This document shows, one piece after another, positions 57,882 through 64,000 of a DNA stretch of 64,000 bases. Made by a program: the position numbers and the translations under genes. The notes beneath the pieces are model-generated. The model was given only the letters and a program-made list of their open reading frames with translations. It was not told the origin of the DNA and ran no database searches. This DNA is from Gluconacetobacter dulcium (GTDB lineage: Bacteria; Pseudomonadota; Alphaproteobacteria; Acetobacterales; Acetobacteraceae). Each line of letters begins with the position of its first letter. Position 1 is the first letter of the stretch. The stretch is from assembly GCF_014174165.1 (NCBI RefSeq), contig NZ_JABEQN010000001.1, positions 1-64,000 on the forward strand. Direction: 5' to 3'.

Positions 57882-59960
57882 ATGAAGGCGATGGAACAGG
57901 GCGGCGGAACGGCCAGGGCGGCGGCGCTCGCGCGCTGGCTCTGGCTACCGGCGGCACGCCCGTCCTGGCTGCCGCCTGGCAGCGTCGCCTTCTGCCTGCG
58001 CAGTTGGGCCGCCGTCATGCTGGCGCTGGGCGCGGCCTTCTGGTTGCAGATCGATTCGCCGGCCAGCGCGGGCGTCACGGTCATGATCCTCAGCCAGCCC
58101 CTGCGCGGACAGATCCTGTCCAAGGCCCTGTACCGCATGGCCGGCACCCTGGCCGGCGCGGCGGTCGCCATCGGCCTGATCGCCACCTTCGGGCAGGACC
58201 GGCTGATGTTTCTGGGCGGTGTCGGGCTGTGGCTGGGGCTCTGCGTGGTGCTGGGCACGCTGGCACGCGATTTCCGGGCCTATGGCGCGCTGCTGGCGGG
58301 CTACACGGTCGCCATCATCGGCATCGGCTGCATCGACCACCCGCAGAACGTCTTCGACGTGGCGATCTTCCGCGTATCCGCCATCACGATCGGCATCGTC
58401 TCGGTCGCCATCGTCAATGACGTGACGGGCTCGCCCTCCGCCTGGCACCGGCTGGCCACCGGCCTGCGCCACGGCGCGACCCAGGTGCAGCAGATCGGGC
58501 GCGACGCCGTCCACGGGCTCGCGGCACCCGACGACGTCACCTGGGTATCCCTGGCGGGGCGCATCATGGCGCTGACCAGCCAGGTCTCGTTCGCCCGCAC
58601 CGAACTCGCCGACAGCGCCCTGCGCATGACGGGCGCCCGCTCGGCAATGGTCGCGATGCTGGACATGATCTCATGCAGCCGCGCCATCAGCGGCATCCTG
58701 CGCATGGACGAGGAGGTCCGGCCTGCCCTCCTGGCCCGCGTGCGCCAGCGTTTCGGCGACGGCACCCCCTTCGCCAATGAAGACGAAGCCGGCCAGGCGC
58801 TGAACGACCTGCTGCACCGCGAGCCCGACGAGCCCCCCCTCACTCCGGCCGAGGCTTACCTGATCGAACGCACGATGGCCCTGCTCTCCTACGGGCGCTG
58901 GGTCCGCGACGGCATCCGCACGCTCGAAGAAGGCCGCACCGCCCCCCGCCTCGCCCAGAAGGTCCGGATCGCCCGCCAGCAGGACCCGGTGCTGGCCATG
59001 CTGAATGGCGCGCGGGTCATGACGGGCTTCGCCGCCGCCGCCCTGGTCTGCATCCTCAGCGGCCTGCCGGATACGACGACCACCCTGTTGCAGGTCGCCA
59101 GCATCCTCACCCTGTCGATCACGACCTTCGACACCCGCGCCTTCGGCATGGGCGCCCTGATCGGCGTGCCGCTATCCACGGTCTGCGCGATGATCCTCGA
59201 TACCCGCATCCTGCCTTACGGCTCGGGCATGGTCTTCTTCGCGCTGATGCTGGCCCCGATCATCTTCGCAAGCTGCCTGCTGCTGATCCACCCGCGCCTG
59301 ATGCCGATCGGGCTGAATTTCGGGGTCTTCTTCTTCATCGTGCTGGGCCTGGACAATGTCCATAATTACGACCCGACCCAGTTCGTCGACCGCAATCTCT
59401 ATTACATGCTCGCCGCGATCATCCTGTATTTCGCGCTGACGCTGGCGCCGCCCTCGGCCCGCCGCCGGCGGTTCCGCATCGCCATGGCGGTCGCCATGAC
59501 CCTGCGGCGCCAATTCACCGGACAAGGCGACATCGCCGGCCCCCTGCTGATCAGCCGGCAATATGACCGCCTGCTCCAGGCCCGGACCTGGACCGGCCAC
59601 CTGCCGCAGAAGCCCATCACCCTGCGCGTGTTCGACCGCATCGTATCCCTGGGCGACCTCAACGGCGCGCTGGCACGCGCCCGCCGCCACCTGATGCGCG
59701 CCGCCACCATCCCGACGGTGGCCCAACCGGTCGCCCGCACGCAGGACATGCTGCGCACCCTCAACCTGTCCGAAGCCGGGGCTCCGATCCTGCGCCACGC
59801 CACCCACCTGCTGGCGGCGGTCGACAGCCTGCCCCCTGCCGACCGCGAAACGCTGATCGGCGCGGTCTCCGGCCTGTTCGGCGCCGCCCGCCTGCTGGAC
59901 CGCAACGCAAGCGCCCTGCGCCATTACGGCATCCTGCCCGTGCCGGGGTCCGCGCGATGA
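57882..59960 (+). CDS. FUSC/AaeB-family inner-membrane efflux protein
   Basis: Aromatic-acid/fusaric-acid-type exporter subunit. Two hydrophobic bundles, at about residues 35-190 (SWAAVMLALGAAFWLQIDSP, VTVMILSQPLRGQILSKALY) and 385-530 (VMTGFAAAALVCILSGLP onward), are separated by cytoplasmic helical regions, the standard FUSC layout. 692 aa from ATG 57882, preceded by GGAG; ATG 57891 is an alternative. It heads an operon with DUF1656, HlyD and a small exported protein. Upstream 57621-57881 is AT-rich and shows no gene. Confidence 0.88.
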   Translation: MKAMEQGGGTARAAALARWLWLPAARPSWLPPGSVAFCLRSWAAVMLALGAAFWLQIDSPASAGVTVMILSQPLRGQILSKALYRMAGTLAGAAVAIGLIATFGQDRLMFLGGVGLWLGLCVVLGTLARDFRAYGALLAGYTVAIIGIGCIDHPQNVFDVAIFRVSAITIGIVSVAIVNDVTGSPSAWHRLATGLRHGATQVQQIGRDAVHGLAAPDDVTWVSLAGRIMALTSQVSFARTELADSALRMTGARSAMVAMLDMISCSRAISGILRMDEEVRPALLARVRQRFGDGTPFANEDEAGQALNDLLHREPDEPPLTPAEAYLIERTMALLSYGRWVRDGIRTLEEGRTAPRLAQKVRIARQQDPVLAMLNGARVMTGFAAAALVCILSGLPDTTTTLLQVASILTLSITTFDTRAFGMGALIGVPLSTVCAMILDTRILPYGSGMVFFALMLAPIIFASCLLLIHPRLMPIGLNFGVFFFIVLGLDNVHNYDPTQFVDRNLYYMLAAIILYFALTLAPPSARRRRFRIAMAVAMTLRRQFTGQGDIAGPLLISRQYDRLLQARTWTGHLPQKPITLRVFDRIVSLGDLNGALARARRHLMRAATIPTVAQPVARTQDMLRTLNLSEAGAPILRHATHLLAAVDSLPPADRETLIGAVSGLFGAARLLDRNASALRHYGILPVPGSAR

Positions 59961-60151
59961 CGCCGACCATCACCATCGCCGGGGTCGAAATCGCCTCCTT
60001 CCTGGTCGATGCCGGGCTGGCGGTCCTCACCCTGATGGCCCTGCGCCCGCTGCTGGCCAGCCGGATGGTGCAGAAACGGCTGTGGAACGTGCCGCTGGCC
60101 GAATTCGGCATCCTGATCTGCCTGGTCGGCCTCTATGTCTTTCTTCTTTAA
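59957..60151 (+). CDS. DUF1656 small membrane protein (AaeX-like)
   Basis: Two-helix inner-membrane protein typical of FUSC/HlyD efflux operons. IAGVEIASFLVDAGLAVLTLMAL and LAEFGILICLVGLYVFLL are the hydrophobic segments; the tryptophan before the second (KRLWNVPLAEF) is family-typical. 64 aa. ATGA overlap with the FUSC gene. Confidence 0.9.
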   Translation: MTPTITIAGVEIASFLVDAGLAVLTLMALRPLLASRMVQKRLWNVPLAEFGILICLVGLYVFLL

Positions 60152-60160
60152 AAGGGTCTG

Positions 60161-61168
60161 ATGGTGTTCGAACGTGCCCGCATGGTCATGCGGATAACCA
60201 CCACACTGGCCATCCTGGCCCTCGCCACGGTCGTCCTGCTGGCGCTCTGGCAATATTACACGGCGGCGCCCTGGACCCGGAACGGCCAGGTGCGCGTCCA
60301 GGTGGCCAATATCGCACCCCGCGTCTCGGGCCAGATCATCGATATCAAGGTCACCGACAACCAGTACGTCCATCGCGGCGACGTGCTGTACACCATCGAC
60401 CCGTTCGATTTCCGCATCGCGGTGGCGCAGGCCACGGCCCGCGTCAACGAACGCCAGGCCGACATGACCCTGCGCCTGGCCCAGCACCAGCGCCGCCAGC
60501 AACTCTCCTCGGCCTCCGCCTCCGCCGAGGAAAAACAGCAGTTCGAAGCCGTGGCGGAACAGGCCAAGGCCCAGTATGCCGAGGCCCTGGCCGCCCTGTC
60601 GCAGGCACGCATCAACCTGGAACGCACCGAAATCCACAGCACCGTCAACGGCTACGTCACCAACCTGACGATGCGCGTCGGCGATTTCGCAACCGCCGGC
60701 GTGGCCGACATCCAGGTCATCGACGCCGATTCCTTCTGGGTCGACGGCTATTTCGAGGAAACGCGGCTGCGCGGCCTCTATCGCGGTGCGCTGATGCGCA
60801 TCGACCTGATGGGCGTGCCCACACCGCTATGGGGTCATGTGGAAAGCATCACGCGCGGCATTTCCTCCACCAACGCCGAACGCTCCACCCAGGGCCTGCC
60901 CTCGGTCAATCCGGTCTATACATGGGTCAGGCTGGCCCAGCGTATTCCGGTCCGCATCCATATCGACACCATCCCCGCCGGCCTCACGCTCTCGGCGGGC
61001 ATGACGGCCAGCGTCGCGATGGTCATGCCGGACGGCCGGCGGCCCCGCCTGTCATGGGCCAGCCTGTTCGACGGGGTGAAGCGTTTCCTGATCCGCCCCA
61101 AACCGCCCAACGCCGTGCTGCACGACCAGGCCGGCGCGCCCCTGTCGGACACGGAGCGGAAGCGGTAA
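60161..61168 (+). CDS. HlyD/AaeA-family periplasmic adaptor
   Basis: Membrane-fusion protein linking the FUSC pump to the outer membrane. One N-terminal helix (ITTTLAILALATVVLLALW), biotinyl-lipoyl halves (NGQVRVQVANIAPRVSGQII and VYVTNLTMRVGD-like GYVTNLTMRVGDFATAG), a helical hairpin (QQLSSASASAEEKQQFEAVA) and a beta domain (DSFWVDGYFEETRLRGL). 335 aa. 9 bp after DUF1656. Confidence 0.92.
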   Translation: MVFERARMVMRITTTLAILALATVVLLALWQYYTAAPWTRNGQVRVQVANIAPRVSGQIIDIKVTDNQYVHRGDVLYTIDPFDFRIAVAQATARVNERQADMTLRLAQHQRRQQLSSASASAEEKQQFEAVAEQAKAQYAEALAALSQARINLERTEIHSTVNGYVTNLTMRVGDFATAGVADIQVIDADSFWVDGYFEETRLRGLYRGALMRIDLMGVPTPLWGHVESITRGISSTNAERSTQGLPSVNPVYTWVRLAQRIPVRIHIDTIPAGLTLSAGMTASVAMVMPDGRRPRLSWASLFDGVKRFLIRPKPPNAVLHDQAGAPLSDTERKR

Positions 61169-61206
61169 GGTCCGCCCGACAACGAGACAGACCCGGAGAG
61201 TACGCC

Positions 61207-61563
61207 ATGCCCCGCCTTCATGCCCTTGCCGCCGGCGCGCTGCTGGCTTTCTCCGTCACCCAGGCCCATGCGGCAGGCACCGCCAGCCCCTTTACCGGCG
61301 AATGGGCCGCCATGGGCCTCTCTCCGGTCGTGGTCGGCGCGCCCGACGCCCATCATCAGGTGCAGGCCACCCTGCCCGACGAACTGCGCAATTACGCCCC
61401 GCACCAGGTCACGCTGGCGCCCCTCGGCAAGGATGGTCTGCAATCGCCGGGCCACGACCCGCAGGTCACGCTGCACCTCGTCTCGGCCAACAGCGCCACC
61501 CTGACGATCAAGGGCACCAAACCGGGGCAGACAGTCAGCCTCCCCCTGAGCCGCAACGACTAA
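61207..61563 (+). CDS. Small exported protein of the efflux operon
   Basis: Not recognised. ATG 61207 with a GGAGAG ribosome-binding site. Signal peptide (ALAAGALLAFSVTQAHA), then a mature part of about 97 residues with predicted beta character (HQVQATLPDELRNYAPHQVTLAPL, ATLTIKGTKPGQTVSLPL; each shorter than a domain). 118 aa. 38 bp after the HlyD gene and before a hairpin repeat, so it is likely the last gene of the operon. A periplasmic accessory role is a guess from position. Confidence 0.7.
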   Translation: MPRLHALAAGALLAFSVTQAHAAGTASPFTGEWAAMGLSPVVVGAPDAHHQVQATLPDELRNYAPHQVTLAPLGKDGLQSPGHDPQVTLHLVSANSATLTIKGTKPGQTVSLPLSRND

Positions 61564-61629
61564 AAGCCTGCGTGGACAGGCGGTCTGGCGGCGTGCTCGC
61601 GCACCAGCCCACTTGTCCACGCAGGCTTT
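61563..61629. repeat. Dispersed structured repeat, minimal form with long perfect arms
   Basis: Perfect 16-bp arms (AAAGCCTGCGTGGACA at 61563-61578; complement at 61614-61629) around a 35-nt loop. On the minus strand the loop begins GTGGGCTGGTGCGCGAG, matching the inner arm and core edge of copy A at 10534-10695 (GTGGGCTGGTGAGCGAG), and contains its own GTGC-TCGC-GCAC hairpin. It starts at the last base of a stop codon, as copy B does. Confidence 0.6.
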
Positions 61630-61667
61630 GCGCGGCCACCGTCAGCTTCACTCTTCGATAAGGGACC

Positions 61668-62006
61668 CTACCCGCGCCCCTTGTCCTGCACGTCCAGCAA
61701 CGTGAGCAGGCGCGTGCGCAGGTCGGCGGCCTGGGGGCTGTCCAGCGCCGCGCGCAGGTGCAGCATCTGGCGCCGCGCGTCGTAAAGCTGGTCCAGCAGC
61801 GAGAGCACCACGGGCATACCGTCTTCCCCGATCCCCAGTTCGCCGGTCAGTTCGGCGATCAGCCGCGCGCGGGCCACGTCGATGTCCTGAAAGACATACG
61901 CCCCCGGCTCACCCTCCGGCCGCAGCCATGCGCTGTCGATCCAATGCTGGACCTCGACCACGCTGACATTGCCCGCCCGAACGCACAGGGTTTCGATCGT
62001 GATCAT
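61668..62006 (-). CDS. cbpM: Chaperone modulator CbpM
   Basis: MerR-like small protein that binds the J-domain of CbpA and inhibits it. Layout: ITIETLCVRAGNVSVVEVQHWIDSAWLRP, then YVFQDIDVARARLIAELTGELGI and a C-terminal helical stretch (LLDQLYDARRQMLHLRAAL). 112 aa. ATGA overlap with cbpA upstream, the standard pairing. Confidence 0.9.
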   Translation of the reverse strand: MITIETLCVRAGNVSVVEVQHWIDSAWLRPEGEPGAYVFQDIDVARARLIAELTGELGIGEDGMPVVLSLLDQLYDARRQMLHLRAALDSPQAADLRTRLLTLLDVQDKGRG

Positions 62007-62923
62007 GCGGCACCTCCCCCTTTCGCCTCGCCCGGCGGCGTCCAGGATTTCAGGAAGGTCTCCAGTGCCGCGTCCACCGGGCCGATCGTCACCTGCAACG
62101 TCACATACAGGTTCCCTGCTTCCTGCCCGCCATGGGCCTTCACGCCCTTGCCGCGCAGCCGCAGCACGCTGCCGGTGTCGGAATGGGCCGGCACGTTCAT
62201 CGAGACCGACCCGCCCGGCGTCGGCACCTTGATCGGTCCCCCCAGCACGGCGGTCTTCACCCCAACCGGCAGGGTCATGCGCAGGTCGTTGCCGTCACGG
62301 GTATAGATCTCGCTGGGCGCGATGCTGATGGTGATCAGCGCATCGCCGGCCGGCCCGCCCTGATGCCCCTCGCCGCCCTTGCCGCGCAGACGCATCATCT
62401 GCCCGTCCTCGATCCCCGGCGGAATCTTCACATCCAACGTCCCGCCGCCCGGCAGCGTCACGCGCGACGTGCCGCCATTGACCGCATCCTCGAAACTGAC
62501 GGTCAGCGAGAAATTCCGGTCATCCCCCCGCGCCGGCCCCTGCGGACGGCGGCGGAAGCCGCGCTGCTGGCCGAACATCGAGCCGAACATGTCGCCCAGA
62601 TCGTCCTCGGAAAATCCACCGGCCGAATACCGGAAGCCCTGCGCGCCCTCGGCATGGTCGCGGTAACCACTGCCGCCGCCGCCCGCCCAGCCGCGCTCCT
62701 GGCCCGCGGCGTCGATCTCGCCCCGGTCGAAGCGCGCGCGCTGATCGGCGTCCGACAGCAACGTATGGGCCGAGCCGATCGCCTTGAATTTCTCCTCGGC
62801 CACCTTGTCACCCGGATTGAGGTCCGGATGATATTTCTTGGCCAGCTTGCGATAGGCCTTGCGGATGTCGTCCTGGCTGGCCGTGCGCGACAGGCCCAGG
62901 ATCTCGTACGGATCGGTACTCAC
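62003..62923 (-). CDS. cbpA: DnaJ-class co-chaperone CbpA
   Basis: Type II J-protein. The J-domain is complete (DPYEILGLSRTASQDDIRKAYR, KKYHPDLNPGD with the HPD triad), then a glycine/phenylalanine-rich linker and two C-terminal substrate-binding domains (VTLPGGGTLDVKIPPGIEDG, VTIGPVDA). No zinc-finger CxxCxGxG repeats, which excludes DnaJ proper. I chose GTG 62923 since it starts at STDPYEILG; the frame is open to 62950. About 306 aa. Confidence 0.92.
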   Translation of the reverse strand: MSTDPYEILGLSRTASQDDIRKAYRKLAKKYHPDLNPGDKVAEEKFKAIGSAHTLLSDADQRARFDRGEIDAAGQERGWAGGGGSGYRDHAEGAQGFRYSAGGFSEDDLGDMFGSMFGQQRGFRRRPQGPARGDDRNFSLTVSFEDAVNGGTSRVTLPGGGTLDVKIPPGIEDGQMMRLRGKGGEGHQGGPAGDALITISIAPSEIYTRDGNDLRMTLPVGVKTAVLGGPIKVPTPGGSVSMNVPAHSDTGSVLRLRGKGVKAHGGQEAGNLYVTLQVTIGPVDAALETFLKSWTPPGEAKGGGAA

Positions 62924-63165
62924 GGTTATGCGTCTTCTCCCTGGCGGCACGCGATATCGAACAGATTCGGGCGCAGCACCAAGCTCCGCCCCGGCACGCC
63001 ATCATCCGGACGCGCCCCTTGTCTGAAATAATGGGGAGCAGCCGCCGGCCGGTCAATGTAAGCCCGCACGCAAGGCAGCTATCCTGCGCGCGCCCTGTCC
63101 CGCCGGGCGGCTTCGCACCCGGCCCGCGGCGCGCTAGGCTGGGGCAGGAAAAAGGGACCCCGACC

Positions 63166-63534
63166 ATGACCATCCGCCTCAACGCCCGCCTGCTCCTGCT
63201 GCTGGCCGGAACGGGCGCGGCCCTTGCCGGCCCCGCGCAGGCACGCACGCACAAGGAACATTCGATCTACGGCTCGATTGCCGGCTATCGCGCGATCCTC
63301 GATCATGACAGCGACGCCTACCGGTCCGCCGACAGTTTCTGCCAGACCGACGCCTCGGTCAGCGCCGCGACCACCGGCGCCGTGATGACCGGCAGCGGCG
63401 GCAACCAGTTCAAGCGCCTGAAGACGTACTACGCCCACTGCATGGAAAGCCGTGGCGCGTGGATTCAAATCACCGGCAACGCCCCAGGCGATCGCCCGAG
63501 CGATCAACCGGGCGACCAGCCGGGCACCCCCTGA
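63166..63534 (+). CDS. Small hypothetical exported protein
   Basis: Not recognised. ATG 63166 gives a signal peptide (LLLLLAGTGAALAGPAQA). The mature protein of about 95 residues has two cysteines (SFCQTD and AHCMES), which could form a disulfide, and a short C-terminal run of GDRP/SDQP/GDQP/GTP repeats. 122 aa. Stand-alone gene between cbpA (divergent) and the lactate-type gene. Confidence 0.65.
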   Translation: MTIRLNARLLLLLAGTGAALAGPAQARTHKEHSIYGSIAGYRAILDHDSDAYRSADSFCQTDASVSAATTGAVMTGSGGNQFKRLKTYYAHCMESRGAWIQITGNAPGDRPSDQPGDQPGTP

Positions 63535-63578
63535 CCCCGGCACGCCCCCCTGCAAAATCCCCCGGTTGAGTCCGTCCG

Positions 63579-63600
63579 GCATCTTGTTATAACAAGATGC
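63579..63600. promoter_or_regulatory. Perfect 22-bp palindrome upstream of lutA-like gene
   Basis: A perfect inverted repeat centred on TTGTTATAACAA with GCATC/GATGC flanks, 76 bp before the ATG of the Fe-S gene. TTGT-N4-ACAA fits the TNGT..ACNA type of half-sites used by FCD-domain GntR regulators (LldR/LutR class), which commonly control lactate and glycolate oxidation genes. It could alternatively work as a compact terminator for the preceding gene. Confidence 0.65.
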
Positions 63601-63676
63601 TGTCCGAAAACTCAGAAGACCGAATGGTCCGCACACAAGAGCCCGCACAAGCGGCGGCGCCGAGGGAAAAGACCCG

Positions 63677-64000
63677 ATGGGAATGAAAATAGGCCTGTTC
63701 GTGCCGTGTTATATCGACGCCTTCTATCCCGGCGTCGGGATCGCGACACTCGAACTGCTGGAACGGCTGGGGCAGGACGTCACCTACCCGACCGAGCAGA
63801 CCTGCTGCGGCCAGCCGATGACCAACGCCGGCTGCGTGTCGGATTCGGCGGCGGCCGAAGCCCTGTTCGTCAAGCTGTTCTCGGGGTTCGACGCCATCGT
63901 GATGCCGTCGGGAAGCTGCACCCATCACGTCCGCGCGCATTTCGACGCGATCGAACAGACCGACGCGGTGCGCCATGTCCGCGCCAACACCTACGAACTG
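63677..64000 (+). CDS. lutA: LutA/GlcF-type (Fe-S)-binding oxidoreductase subunit, N-terminal part
   Basis: The first 108 residues are in the window. IGLFVPCYIDAFYPGVGIATLELLERLG and TYPTEQTCCGQPMTNAGC carry the first CCG domain (DUF224/CCG, cysteine-rich). SGSCTHHVRAHF is the S-C element of the same domain. Such proteins are part of the LutABC L-lactate utilisation complex or the glycolate oxidase GlcF; LutA fits best because the protein starts directly with the CCG domain and has no N-terminal 4Fe-4S ferredoxin. The downstream lutB/lutC would confirm it. Confidence 0.85.
   Translation, partial: MGMKIGLFVPCYIDAFYPGVGIATLELLERLGQDVTYPTEQTCCGQPMTNAGCVSDSAAAEALFVKLFSGFDAIVMPSGSCTHHVRAHFDAIEQTDAVRHVRANTYEL

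Overview
The window reads as chromosomal DNA of a GC-rich alphaproteobacterium, most likely an acetic acid bacterium (Acetobacteraceae). Reasons: very high GC, the gene order tolQRAB-pal-cpoB-tilS next to ruvCAB-yebC, SAM-II control upstream of metZ, and several AAB-typical products (DUF1624 membrane acyltransferase, FUSC/DUF1656/HlyD efflux set, stand-alone POTRA protein). I see no prophage, CRISPR array, integron or rRNA operon. Species cannot be fixed from the sequence alone.

Layout. 1-155: tail of an IS110-type transposase abutting tilS. 134-10464 (all minus): a housekeeping block with yebC, ruvCAB, ybgC, tolQRAB, pal, cpoB and tilS, covering Holliday-junction processing, the Tol-Pal envelope machine and tRNA-Ile lysidine synthesis. 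10696-17513: secA (minus), then a parvulin foldase, argJ, an RDD membrane protein and thiM (plus). 17622-27074 (all plus): an envelope block with a large MscS channel, a 2OG-Fe dioxygenase, an MBOAT plus SGNH-like O-acyl-transfer pair, and a complete Mla-type lipid transporter (permease, ATPase, MCE protein, lipoprotein). 27196-32099: a small conserved protein, a glutathione transferase, an exported adenosine deaminase with a purine nucleoside permease, and two small proteins.

32133-39792 is the most system-like accessory region. A creatininase-family amidohydrolase and a GntR-type regulator face a tightly coupled plus-strand operon: TonB-dependent receptor, POT peptide transporter, NodB/PuuE-type deacetylase-fold hydrolase and isoaspartyl peptidase. 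I infer a scavenging route for an isopeptide or cyclic-amide substrate. It is followed by tRNA-Gly(CCC) and a SAM-II riboswitch leading into metZ-apaG-folE-dihydrodipicolinate-synthase-like. A second TonB receptor (minus) diverges from an M3 dipeptidase, with palindromic AT-rich sites between them. 48501-57620 holds a Tat-exported phosphoesterase, a POTRA protein, DJ-1/PfpI, MoaB, a TetR-controlled acyltransferase operon and a YhaO/YhaN (SbcCD-like) pair. 57882-64000 holds the FUSC efflux operon, cbpA-cbpM and the start of a lutA/glcF-type Fe-S gene behind a perfect 22-bp palindrome.

The most unusual thing I found is not a gene. It is a dispersed structured repeat with at least four members (10534, 17515, 26325, 61563). 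The two full copies share an ungapped 108-bp core flanked by long inverted arms. The arm sequence differs between copies yet stays self-complementary within each copy, which is covariation. One copy sits across the start of the Mla lipoprotein gene.
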